A DNA stretch of 64,000 nucleotides from an uncultured Treponema sp. (lineage in GTDB: Bacteria > Spirochaetota > Spirochaetia > Treponematales > Treponemataceae): the NCBI GenBank assembly GCA_910584475.1, contig CAJUBD010000015.1:1-64000 (forward strand), read 5' to 3'. The notes beneath the pieces are model-generated. The model was not told where the DNA came from, did not search any database, and saw only the letters and a list, made by a program, of their open reading frames with translations. Made by a program: the position numbers and the translations under genes. This document shows positions 16,095 to 23,678 of the stretch, piece by piece. Numbering within the stretch: the stretch's first letter is position 1; every line of letters starts with the position of its first letter.

Positions 16095-16820
16095 ATGACA
16101 AAAGAAGAAATTCTTAAAACTCAAGAAGAGATTGACAAAGAAATCATTTCTGTTTGCGGCAACGAGGCTGGACTGGACGGCATCGCTGACGTTGAGACAT
16201 TCCTGAAGTGTGGCAAGTACAAAATTCTGTGGATTTTGAAAGAAGCCGGCAAGCCCGACAACTTTGACGACAAGGCGTATAACTACAGGGAGCGTTTTCG
16301 GTATGCTGCCGATTACTCAAAATGGAAGTTAACATGGGGAAAAATTGCCCTTGTCTCTTATGGAATCAACAAATCTTGCGAAGAAGGAAAAGTGCTGCCA
16401 CTTTCTGAGATTCCGAAGATGTCGTTGGATTGCAATGCGCCCTTCATAACAGGTACAAATATTTATCCGCTTGACGAAATCGCCATCATAAACGTGAAAA
16501 AGACATTCACGGAACAAAAAACTTCAAATCAAGGTGAAATCATTGCGGAGTACAACAAGCCGGAAATAAAGGATTTGCTGATGAGACAGGTAAAATATAT
16601 CAATCCTGAAATTGTCATCATTGCAAACAGGGTGCAGAAACTGGCAGAAGATTTGGCGGGCATGCCGCTTGCTGATTTCACCGATGTCGATGGAATGGCG
16701 CGCTATGCACTTTCCAAAGAGCGACGACTTGTGATTTATGCATATCACCCTGCAAGCAGGTTTTCAAAAAAGGCGTACTACGATTCCATTCTGACTGCGG
16801 TGAAAAACACTATTTTGTAA
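16095..16820 (+). CDS. Uracil-DNA glycosylase-superfamily-like protein
   Basis: A 241-residue soluble protein. The pattern KILWILKEAG (about residues 39-48), INVKKTFTEQ, PEIVIIANRVQKLAEDLAG and a C-terminal YAYHPASRFSKKAY resembles uncharacterised members of the UDG fold, in which a HPS-like motif near the end contacts DNA. The catalytic Asp/His of true uracil glycosylases cannot be assigned confidently, so activity is not claimed. The start is chosen at ATG 16095 because GGAG lies 6 nt upstream; an in-frame ATG at 16080 has no such site. It is the first substantial gene of the island bounded by the tyrS repeats. Confidence 0.6.
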   Translation: MTKEEILKTQEEIDKEIISVCGNEAGLDGIADVETFLKCGKYKILWILKEAGKPDNFDDKAYNYRERFRYAADYSKWKLTWGKIALVSYGINKSCEEGKVLPLSEIPKMSLDCNAPFITGTNIYPLDEIAIINVKKTFTEQKTSNQGEIIAEYNKPEIKDLLMRQVKYINPEIVIIANRVQKLAEDLAGMPLADFTDVDGMARYALSKERRLVIYAYHPASRFSKKAYYDSILTAVKNTIL

Positions 16821-16837
16821 AGGGCGAAAAAAGACTT

Positions 16838-16876
16838 GCGCCGTTTGTCCGTCGGACGCGCGGCGCGGCTTTTTAT
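16838..16876 (+). terminator. Likely intrinsic terminator after the UDG-like gene
   Basis: GCGCCG pairs with CGGCGC across a loop that contains an inner CGTC/GACG stem, followed by a TTTTTATAT tract. Confidence 0.5.
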
Positions 16877-16895
16877 ATATTTCAAGGAGATTTTT

Positions 16896-17249
16896 ATGGA
16901 ATATTATTATTGTGTGTACTGCGGTGCAAAGTACTCGTCACTTCAAAGTTTGACGAGAGGCACTTGTAGCAGAAATCAGAACGGAAAATACCATGAATAT
17001 TTCGCAGGCGGCGAAAAGCCGAAGTATTTCTGCAAATTCTGCGGTGCAAGTTACTCGTCACTTCAAAGCTTGACGAGAGGCACTTGTAACAGAAACCCGG
17101 ACGGGAGATACCATTCGCCTTACGCAGGCGATGAAAAGAAGCAGTATTTATGTGAATTCTGTGGTTCGAAGTACTCGTCACTTCAAAGTTTGACGAGAGG
17201 TACTTGTAACAGAAACCCGGACGGAAGATACCATTCGCCCGCGCTCTAG
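16896..17249 (+). CDS. Triple zinc-finger-like repeat protein
   Basis: A 117-residue protein built almost wholly of three repeats of about 41 residues. Each has the form Y-x-C-x-(F/Y)-C-G-x-x-YSSLQSLTRGTC-x-RN-x-x-G-x-YH. The CxxC pair plus a later Cys and His suggests one zinc site per repeat. A similar CxYCG...LT..CxRHPxG motif occurs in small uncharacterised proteins of gut bacteria; I know no proven function. DNA of the repeats is nearly identical, so the array grew recently by tandem duplication. AAGGAGA lies 5 nt before ATG 16896; a longer frame from 16836 lacks a ribosome site. RNA, DNA or protein binding are all possible. Confidence 0.7.
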   Translation: MEYYYCVYCGAKYSSLQSLTRGTCSRNQNGKYHEYFAGGEKPKYFCKFCGASYSSLQSLTRGTCNRNPDGRYHSPYAGDEKKQYLCEFCGSKYSSLQSLTRGTCNRNPDGRYHSPAL

Positions 17250-17269
17250 CGCGTCCCGCCTTTAAAGCA

Positions 17270-17299
17270 GTTTTTTCCGCCTTTAAAGGCGGAAAAAAC
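17270..17299. repeat. Perfect 30-bp palindrome
   Basis: GTTTTTTCCGCCTTT is followed directly by its reverse complement. Partial copies of CTTTAAAGGCGG and AACTTGCNTAAAG surround it (17255-17380). It could terminate transcription in both directions, since each side ends in a T or A run. Confidence 0.75.
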
Positions 17300-17428
17300 T
17301 TGCCTAAAGCATTAAAAAAATACTTGCGGTATAAAAAAACTTGCTTAAAGGCGGAAGTTCTGCCTTTAAAAAAATTTCTTCCTTAAATAAGGAATTTTAA
17401 AACTGGAAACGCAAAACATGGAGGAATC

Positions 17429-18351
17429 ATGGCGGAAGAGAACAAGAACGTGCCTCTCGTGAGCACGGAAGCCGCGGAAAACGATTCGAGCGCGCAGAGC
17501 CTCATCACGGCGATAGCGTCGAAGAACTATTTCGACAAGAGCGGGGCAAGGTGCTTTCCGAGCAGCTCGTCCGCGACACGGCGGATCTCGTGAACTACGA
17601 GGCGTTCCAGAGGGGCGTGAGCGAAAAGGTTTCGGCGGAAACGGTGGGGCAGATTCTGCGCTGCGCCGGAAACCGCCTCAACTTCTATCTGCGCGACGGC
17701 TACCGCGTATGCTTCGCGAATGTGGGGGAATTCGCACTCGGCTCTGACGGAGTGCTTACGGACAGGAGCAAAAAGCCCACGCTGAAGGTGAACTACAGCG
17801 CGAACAAGGACATATTGGCGAACCTCGCCACCGCACCCATAAACGTGAAGTTCCTTGACACTCCGCCCGCCACAATCGCGGAACTCTACGACAGCACGCG
17901 GCAGGTGGCGGACTTGAAGATAGTGGAGCAGGGAAGCTTCATCGTAAAGGGGCAGGGGCTTTCCATCGTGAGCGAATACGCGATGACGGAAAAGGAGTAT
18001 GTGACCTCGCTGAAAAGAGGCGACGATCGGGCGGCGGCGAGGCTCTCCGAGGCGATGAAGACGGCTAGGAACGACGACGCGTTCGCGGCATGCGCCCTCT
18101 ACGACGAGGCGACGAAAACCTACGAGACGGACGAGGGCAAGTGGATAAAGCTTAAATCCCCGTACTATCCCAACACTCCGCAGACCGTGGGAATGACGCT
18201 TCCGTACGATGTGAAAAGCGCGAAGTCAAACGTGGAGGCGGGAAAGAAGTACATGCTTGTCATACGCACCCACTTCAACGGAAACGGCAACGTGAAGTCC
18301 GTGCAGGAGGTGGTCTCGTCCGAGCCTTTCGAGGTGATAGCGCGCGCGTGA
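17429..18351 (+). pseudogene. HU-like DNA-binding protein with DUF4469-type C-terminus, frameshifted
   Basis: ATG 17429 with GGAGG 4 nt upstream opens a frame (MAEENKNVPLVSTEAA...IASKNYFDKSGA) that stops at 17583. The continuation (KVLSEQLVRDTADLVNYEAF...) is in another frame, open to 18351. The two join if one base is restored near 17551, where GCAAG would read GCAAAG. The joined product is about 307 residues: a conserved N-terminal leader, an HU-type DNA-binding domain (residues 10-110) with GYRVCFANVGEFAL, and a C-terminal domain with KYMLVIRTHFNGNG resembling the DUF4469 Ig-like fold found behind HU domains. The base composition is GC-richer than neighbours. Either a true pseudogene or a sequencing error; a shorter protein could start at GTG 17551. 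Confidence 0.65.
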
Positions 18352-18456
18352 GCTGGAAAGCAAATGGCGGGAGTGGCGGTGGCTTGCGGCGGGCGGACGG
18401 GAGCCGCAGTCCGCGATGCCGGCGCGAGCGAATAAACGAAACATCAGGAGAAAACT

Positions 18457-19317
18457 ATGAAATTAAAGGATTTTACGATAAAACTTCGGCATTATGTTGA
18501 CGGGAACGCAGACACTTTTTTCGAGTATTTCATCTTGTTCGTGGTTTTTGCAAACTCGGTTTCGCTCGGCTTTCAGACTTCCGTCTCGATAAACGCGAAG
18601 TACGGCGCGTTACTTTCCGCGTTCGACCAAGCTTGTCTTTGGATTTTCATCATAGAGTTACTGATTAAATTCGTCGCATACAATCGCGACTTCTTCAAAT
18701 TTCCGTGGAATGTTTTCGACCTCGCGATTGTCGCCGTTTCCATCTTGGCTTCGATGCCGTGCTTTTCCGTTTTCCGCGTCCTGCGAATTTCGCGTTCCAT
18801 AAAAATCGTCCGTGCCATCAAAGCGGTGAAAACCGTTCGCGTGATGAAAATTGTCGCGGGACTTGACCAGCTCCAAAAAATAATTTTTGCTATTGTGAAA
18901 TCAATTCCTGGAATCCTTTGGACGCTTTCCCTTCTCTTGATTTTCTATTATGTCTACGCGATTGTCGGAACGAACATTTTCGGCGAGCAGTTTCCCGAAG
19001 AATTCGGAAGTCTCGGTCGCTCGCTCTACACGCTTTTCCGGCTTATGATTTTCGACAGTTTCGGAAGCACGACTTATCCGATTATACAAGCGCAAAATTG
19101 GGCGTGGATTTACTTCCTCTCGTTCTCGCTGATTTCGGCATTCGTGATTATGAATGTGATTGTCGGAATTGTCGTCGATTCGATTGAAGAAAGCCACCGC
19201 AGACTTTTTGAGGAGGGCAAGGAAAAGGAAAGGCAGGAGGAAATCACGCTTGAAAAGATTTCCGCGCAAATCGCGCATCTGCAAAGTCAACTGGACGAAA
19301 TGAAAAAGAATCCGTAA
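18457..19317 (+). CDS. Voltage-gated-type cation channel, single-domain
   Basis: A 286-residue ion transport protein with the NaChBac/NavAb architecture: S1 (21-40), S2 (53-75), S3 (84-100), S4 voltage sensor (103-133) with regularly spaced Arg/Lys (FRVLRISRSIKIVRAIKAVK), S5 (145-175), pore loop (186-205) and S6 (214-245). A charged coiled coil (about 246-284) could drive tetramer assembly. The pore loop reads TLFRLMIFDSFGS where well-known bacterial sodium channels have TLESW: Asp replaces the filter Glu and Phe the Trp. Ion preference is therefore uncertain. AGGAGAAAACT precedes the ATG. Last gene of the island next to tyrS. Confidence 0.85.
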   Translation: MKLKDFTIKLRHYVDGNADTFFEYFILFVVFANSVSLGFQTSVSINAKYGALLSAFDQACLWIFIIELLIKFVAYNRDFFKFPWNVFDLAIVAVSILASMPCFSVFRVLRISRSIKIVRAIKAVKTVRVMKIVAGLDQLQKIIFAIVKSIPGILWTLSLLLIFYYVYAIVGTNIFGEQFPEEFGSLGRSLYTLFRLMIFDSFGSTTYPIIQAQNWAWIYFLSFSLISAFVIMNVIVGIVVDSIEESHRRLFEEGKEKERQEEITLEKISAQIAHLQSQLDEMKKNP

Positions 19318-19370
19318 CGGTTTTTCAGCCAGAAACCGCGCCACAAGCCGAACACGCCGCAATTACAGGT

Positions 19371-19561
19371 TGCTTCGCAACCGCGAGCTTGTCTTGCGCG
19401 CGGGCAAAAAGAAATTCGTCCGAATCGTGTTCAAGTGACGCTCCGTCTTTTGACGGCGGGCGCGTGGCGCGAAGTTTCAGTCAAAAAACGCGCCGCAAGC
19501 AGAAGCGGCGCAATTACAGGTTGCTTCGCAACCGCGAGTTTTCTTGCGAAAACTCGCCCGC
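19371..19561. repeat. Palindromic repeats GGTTGCTTCGCAACC and GCGAGTTTTC...
   Basis: GGTTGCTTCGCAACC occurs at 19371-19385 and 19523-19537, with a loop-inverted relative at 16010-16025. After the second copy comes a GCGAGTTTTC/GAAAACTCGC hairpin (19538-19561). Relatives of that hairpin are at about 15987-16009, 53259-53284 and 57171-57193. Confidence 0.65.
19383..19461. repeat. 79-bp direct repeat A': displaced copy of the tyrS 3' end (island right boundary)
   Basis: Matches 15577-15655 at 78 of 79 bases. It sits between two imperfect copies of a roughly 70-bp element (about 19318-19387 and 19470-19541). Each of these ends in GCAATTACAGG, the palindrome GGTTGCTTCGCAACC and GCGAG. No gene is present from 19318 to 19594. 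Confidence 0.92.
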
Positions 19562-19594
19562 ATTATCTTTTACCCATTACTTATTACCTAACAA

Positions 19595-20629
19595 CTATTT
19601 CAACCCTCGCTTGAATTGCTCCACGCGGGCTTTCGCCGTCGTGTCAAGTCCGCTGCGCTCTCCGCGAAGCAAAAAGTGGTACGCCACGCCCGCGATCATC
19701 GCGCCGTTGTCGCCGCAAAGTTTGAGCGGAGGAAAGACGCACTTTATGTCCGGCCGTCGCATGAGCATTTCGCGAAGGCGAGAGTTCGCCGCCACGCCGC
19801 CGCCCGCCACGACAGTCTTTATTTTCGTGTCGTCGCACGCCTTGAAGAGCCGCGAGACGATTGTGCGGCAGGCGGTTTCTTGGAACGCCGCGCAAAGGTT
19901 TTCGTTCGTCGCCTCGAAGTCTCGATTCCAAAACAAATCACGCTGGTGAATTACCGCCGTCTTCAAACCGCTGAACGAAACGTCGTACCTGTGTTCCTTT
20001 TCGTCAAGGGAGGGGACAGGAAAATCGAAAGCGCGCGCGTCGCCATTTTTCGCAAGCGAGTCAATCACCACGCCGCCTGGGTATCCAAGCCCGTAAAATT
20101 TCGCCACCTTGTCGAACGCCTCGCCGATGGAATCGTCCACGGTCGTTCCCAAAATTTCGATGTCGTCGAAAGCGTTCACCTTGCAGATAATCGTGTGTCC
20201 GCCAGAAACGAGCAGTCCCAAAAACGGATATTGCGCCGCGGAATTTTGCGATGCGCCTTTTTCCGAAAGCTGCGACGCGTACAAATGTCCGAGCATGTGG
20301 TTCACCGCGATGAAAGGCTTTTGCAAACTCCAAGCGAAAGTCTTTCCGAACGTCAATCCGACCAAAAGCGCGCCCATCAAGCCGGGACGGTTCGTCGCCG
20401 CCACCGCGTCGATTTCGCTTGCGTCCAAATCCGCTTCGCGCAACGCCTGGCGCACCACCGGCAAAATCCATTCGGCGTGCTTGCGGCTTGCGATTTCGGG
20501 AACTACGCCCTTGTAGATTTCGTGGAAAGGAATTTGCGTCGCCACGACATTGCTCAATATTGTTTTTCCGTCTTCCACCACTGCGGCGGCAGTTTCGTCG
20601 CACGAAGTTTCTATTCCCAAAATTTTCAT
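19595..20629 (-). CDS. tsaD: tRNA N6-adenosine threonylcarbamoyltransferase TsaD
   Basis: A 344-residue Kae1/TsaD ATPase that transfers the threonylcarbamoyl group to A37 of ANN-decoding tRNAs. The N-terminus MKILGIETSCDETAAAVVED is the family signature. The metal-binding His pair lies in VNHMLGHLYA. LLVSGGHTII and VVAGGGVAANSRLREML form the nucleotide site, and CGDNGAMIAG is the C-terminal phosphate motif. It overlaps the upstream gene by the ATGA at 20626-20629, so the two are translationally coupled. Usual full length; no missing motif. Confidence 0.96.
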   Translation of the reverse strand: MKILGIETSCDETAAAVVEDGKTILSNVVATQIPFHEIYKGVVPEIASRKHAEWILPVVRQALREADLDASEIDAVAATNRPGLMGALLVGLTFGKTFAWSLQKPFIAVNHMLGHLYASQLSEKGASQNSAAQYPFLGLLVSGGHTIICKVNAFDDIEILGTTVDDSIGEAFDKVAKFYGLGYPGGVVIDSLAKNGDARAFDFPVPSLDEKEHRYDVSFSGLKTAVIHQRDLFWNRDFEATNENLCAAFQETACRTIVSRLFKACDDTKIKTVVAGGGVAANSRLREMLMRRPDIKCVFPPLKLCGDNGAMIAGVAYHFLLRGERSGLDTTAKARVEQFKRGLK

Positions 20630-21801
20630 TTTCGTTCCGCTCCTGAATTCGAGACCGTAGAAAATCTATACCCCTTCTTTTTCAATTCCGGATAAACTTC
20701 TGCCAAAACGTCAGGAAGAATTTCCGCCGACCAAACGTGCCCTATCATTATGACGAAGCCCTGCCGATTCGCGATTTCGATTCCGCGCTTCAATTCATGC
20801 AAAATGTTCTCGCGCGTTTTTTCGTTGTCCAAAAAAATGTCGCGCTGAAAATACGAAAGTCCCATTTCCATAGAAACGCTCGGCACTTTCGTGGCGGGCG
20901 AAGTGCGCGAGTCCAAAAAATAAATTCCCTTTTGATGGACGGTCTCAAGCACGAATCCGACTTTCACTTCATCCTCGGTGATGAGCGAGCCTTCGTGATT
21001 GTTGATTCCCGCAATCGGCGCGATTTCGGCGATGTTCCGCGAAAGCGTGGCGGCAATTTCACCGCCCGACATTTCGGGAAGAATCGCGCCTTCCCCCGGA
21101 TTCACGCCGAGATTCATGGCCTGCATCGGCTGATGCAAAATCACTTCGTTGCCGCTTTGCCGGACAAGCGCGGCGCATTCTTTTGAATGGGCGAGGCGCG
21201 GCAAGACCGCCACCGTCACGGGAAAAGGAAGAGCGATGCATTTTTTTAGCTGAGCCACATTCTGCCCGCCGTCATCAAAGACGATGCAAAGCACGGCATT
21301 TTTAGAGGCGGGCGGAAATCCAAAATCTTGCATCGAGGCGGGCGGATTTCGCGCGGCATTTTTTTCGCTTGAAATTGTTTCGGATTTTCTTTCGGGCGGC
21401 AGAGAATTTTTCGCGATTTCTTTTTTGACTTCGCTTGAATTTTCTTGCGCAGATTTTTTTATCGAAGAATTTTCTTTCGCGAGATTTTCTTTTTTCAACG
21501 AAGAATTTTCCGCGCTCGCATTTTTTGACGAAGCTTCAAAATCGCTCTTGGACTTTGATTGCGGCGTTTCGATTATTTCGATTTTCTCCTGCTGGATTCT
21601 TTTTTCCACAAGTACGGGGCGTTCCGCTTCCTGCCGACGCGCCGAAAAAAGCGCGCTCACCGCCAAGAGCAAAACGCAAAACGCGCATACGCACGTGGAA
21701 GCGATGGCGACTTTTTTTGAGTCAAGCGCGACACGAGTTCTTTTGGCGGCGCGGCGTTTTTGCGGAGACTTCTTTTTCACAGTTCTTTTTGGCGCAGACA
21801 T
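20626..21801 (-). CDS. Divergent polysaccharide deacetylase (YibQ-like)
   Basis: A 391-residue protein: a basic cytoplasmic tail, one membrane segment (about residues 30-52, VAIASTCVCAFCVLLLAVSA), a long Lys/Glu/Asn/Ser-rich linker (about 70-160) and a periplasmic domain. The domain matches the divergent polysaccharide deacetylase (DUF610/YibQ) family: LCIVFDDGGQNVAQL, FPVTVAVLPRLAHS, NEVILHQPMQ, NNHEGS and LDSRTSPAT. The presumed metal ligands Asp and His of this family are present. The substrate is unknown. The linker is built of degenerate KENSS-like repeats. TATAAT (21818-21813) ends 11 nt before ATG 21801, with TAGACA 17 bp further up. Confidence 0.85.
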   Translation of the reverse strand: MSAPKRTVKKKSPQKRRAAKRTRVALDSKKVAIASTCVCAFCVLLLAVSALFSARRQEAERPVLVEKRIQQEKIEIIETPQSKSKSDFEASSKNASAENSSLKKENLAKENSSIKKSAQENSSEVKKEIAKNSLPPERKSETISSEKNAARNPPASMQDFGFPPASKNAVLCIVFDDGGQNVAQLKKCIALPFPVTVAVLPRLAHSKECAALVRQSGNEVILHQPMQAMNLGVNPGEGAILPEMSGGEIAATLSRNIAEIAPIAGINNHEGSLITEDEVKVGFVLETVHQKGIYFLDSRTSPATKVPSVSMEMGLSYFQRDIFLDNEKTRENILHELKRGIEIANRQGFVIMIGHVWSAEILPDVLAEVYPELKKKGYRFSTVSNSGAERK

Positions 21802-21812
21802 TTTGGAACAAA

Positions 21813-21841
21813 ATTATATCAAAAAAAAAGTCAAATGTCTA
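21813..21841 (-). promoter_or_regulatory. Promoter of the yibQ-like/tsaD operon
   Basis: TAGACA (21841-21836), 17 bp, TATAAT (21818-21813), 11 nt before the start codon; almost no leader. Confidence 0.6.
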
Positions 21842-21939
21842 TAAGCACTTTTCCCACGATTTGCAATCTTTTTAATTGCGAAACGCGTGCTTTGCAAAGT
21901 TCAATTTCACTTGCGCTTTTCATTTTCTTCGCAATGTGC

Positions 21940-21945
21940 TACAAT
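21940..21945 (+). promoter_or_regulatory. -10 box directly before the phosphatase gene (leaderless)
   Basis: TACAAT preceded by an extended TG motif (GTGC). Seven nt separate it from ATG 21953. TTTTCA lies 17 bp upstream. Confidence 0.6.
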
Positions 21946-21952
21946 GCTTTTA

Positions 21953-22753
21953 ATGAGATTGATATTCATCCGACACGGCGACCCCGACTACGAAAAAGAC
22001 TCTCTCACCGAGCAGGGCTGGAAAGAGGCGCGACTTTTGGCGAAGCGCGTTTCAAGATGGAACGTTACTGATTTTTATGTTTCGCCTTTGGGACGGGCGC
22101 AGGACACCGCCTCGCTCAGTTTGAAAAAAATGCGGCGAGCCGCCGAGACCCACGAATGGCTCAAAGAATTTTATGTGCCCGTAAAAGACCCTGCGGACGG
22201 ACACAAGCGCATTCCGTGGGACTTGCTTCCCGAATATTTTTATTCGGAAGAAAAATTCTTGGACAGGAAAAAATGGCTCGACACGGATTTGATGAAAAGC
22301 GGAGAAGTGGAAAAAAATTACCGCGAAGTTTGCGATGGAATTGATTCTGTTTTGCGCCGATATGATTTCGAGCGCGAAGGGCTTTTTTACAAGACAAGCG
22401 GAAAGATTCCAAATCCGAATTTTGACGAAGCGACGTACATAAAAAACTACCACCTCTTTTCAAACAAAAAAGAATACGACGACCGCACGGCAGTTTTCTT
22501 TTGCCACCTCGGCGTGATGTTCGCGATGATAAGCCATTTGGTGAACTGCTCGCCGCTCGTCCTTTGGCAGGGATTCTATGTCGCGCCCACTTCAGTCACG
22601 GTTTTGAACAGCGAGGAGCGCGTGGCGGGAAAGGCGGTTTTCCGCGTGGAGCGTCTCGGTGATACGGCGCACTTGCACGACGGTCGACAGCGCATTTCTT
22701 CGAGCGGATATTACGCGCCGATTTTGCAGGAAGCGGGAAAAGCGAAAATATGA
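21953..22753 (+). CDS. Histidine phosphatase superfamily protein
   Basis: A 266-residue phosphoglycerate-mutase-like phosphatase. The catalytic motif is at the N-terminus, LIFIRHGDPDY (His 8), with the supporting Arg in YVSPLGRAQDTA. The second catalytic His lies in AVFFCHLGVMFAM. The substrate is unknown; the family ranges from sugar phosphates to phosphoproteins. The start is ATG 21953 since the motif begins at once; a longer frame from 21887 runs over the promoter. It overlaps the next gene by ATGA at 22750. Confidence 0.87.
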   Translation: MRLIFIRHGDPDYEKDSLTEQGWKEARLLAKRVSRWNVTDFYVSPLGRAQDTASLSLKKMRRAAETHEWLKEFYVPVKDPADGHKRIPWDLLPEYFYSEEKFLDRKKWLDTDLMKSGEVEKNYREVCDGIDSVLRRYDFEREGLFYKTSGKIPNPNFDEATYIKNYHLFSNKKEYDDRTAVFFCHLGVMFAMISHLVNCSPLVLWQGFYVAPTSVTVLNSEERVAGKAVFRVERLGDTAHLHDGRQRISSSGYYAPILQEAGKAKI

Positions 22754-23586
22754 TTTTTCAAAAAAGGACGTGCATTTATTTGTTCCTCGCGGCGACGCTT
22801 TCATGCGCGGCGTTCGGCTGCAAAAGCGCGGATTTCGCCCTGGAAAAGGAGCGCGATTTTTCCTCTGTGTGCCTTGAATGGAAGGCGACTTCCGAAAGGC
22901 AAAATGTCTTTACCGCAGAATATTCTCAAGAAAAACTTTTGATTCACTGCGTGAGAATAAAGCTGGACTCGCCTGAAATAAAAATCAAGATGCTTCCGGA
23001 AAACGCGGAGGACAAAAGCATTTTCGTAAAAGAATTCGCGCGGAAGAACAATCTCGAAGTGGCGTTCAACACGACTCCTTTTTCGGCGAAAGGCATTTTC
23101 AGAAATCGCGGGCAAGTTCCGTTGGGCATTTGCATAAACGACGGCAAAGAAATTTCGCCTCCGCTTTCACGCTATTGCGCGCTCGCTTTCTATAAAAGTG
23201 AAAACGCGGACGGCTTTCGCGCGAAAATTTTCGCCTCGCAAGCGGACGCGGAATTGAAAAAGGCCTCTTTCGCGGCAGGCGGATATTGGCAAATTTTGCA
23301 GGACGGAAAAACAATTCTGTTCAAGAAAATCCAGGACACGAGGGCATTCTGCGCGTTGGACGCGGACGGTACGACGCTTTTTCTCTTTGCGGTCGAAGGC
23401 GAAGCGAAGTCAAAAAGCTCAGGTCTCTCCTATATGGAATGCGCCGAATTCATAAAGGCCATCGGCCTTGAAAACGCGATGCAATTCGACGGCGGCTCTT
23501 CGACGCAAGTCATAGTCGGAGGAAATTCAATCCTGACGTACAAGAACAAAGTGAAGATTCCCGCCATGCTCGGGTTTTCATTTTAA
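22750..23586 (+). CDS. Phosphodiester glycosidase (NAGPA-like) lipoprotein
   Basis: A 278-residue secreted protein. The signal segment FLAATLSCAAFGCKSA carries a plausible lipobox ending at Cys 24, so it is probably a lipoprotein. The rest fits the phosphodiester glycosidase family (named for the mammalian enzyme that uncovers mannose 6-phosphate). Typical features are EVAFNTTPFSAKG, a middle AAGGYWQIL, ARAFCALDADGTTLFLFAVEG-like strands and the C-terminal AMQFDGGSSTQV. The substrate could be an envelope polysaccharide, but this is inference. Coupled by a 4-bp overlap to the phosphatase gene. Confidence 0.8.
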   Translation: MIFQKRTCIYLFLAATLSCAAFGCKSADFALEKERDFSSVCLEWKATSERQNVFTAEYSQEKLLIHCVRIKLDSPEIKIKMLPENAEDKSIFVKEFARKNNLEVAFNTTPFSAKGIFRNRGQVPLGICINDGKEISPPLSRYCALAFYKSENADGFRAKIFASQADAELKKASFAAGGYWQILQDGKTILFKKIQDTRAFCALDADGTTLFLFAVEGEAKSKSSGLSYMECAEFIKAIGLENAMQFDGGSSTQVIVGGNSILTYKNKVKIPAMLGFSF

Positions 23587-23641
23587 ATTTCCTTGGCTTG
23601 ATTTGCGCGGCGCTTTTAGCATATCTTCTTGAAAAAAAATG

Positions 23642-23670
23642 TTGACGACTTTAGGATTATCGTATATAAT
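23642..23670 (+). promoter_or_regulatory. Promoter of the PilZ gene (leaderless)
   Basis: TTGACG (23642-23647), 17 bp, TATAAT (23665-23670), then 8 nt to ATG 23679. Confidence 0.75.
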
Positions 23671-23678
23671 TAAATATC

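Noticed and set aside
16917..17249. CRISPR-like array
   Set aside because: The regular repeats are in-frame tandem copies of a zinc-finger unit, not short repeats with unique spacers; no cas genes.
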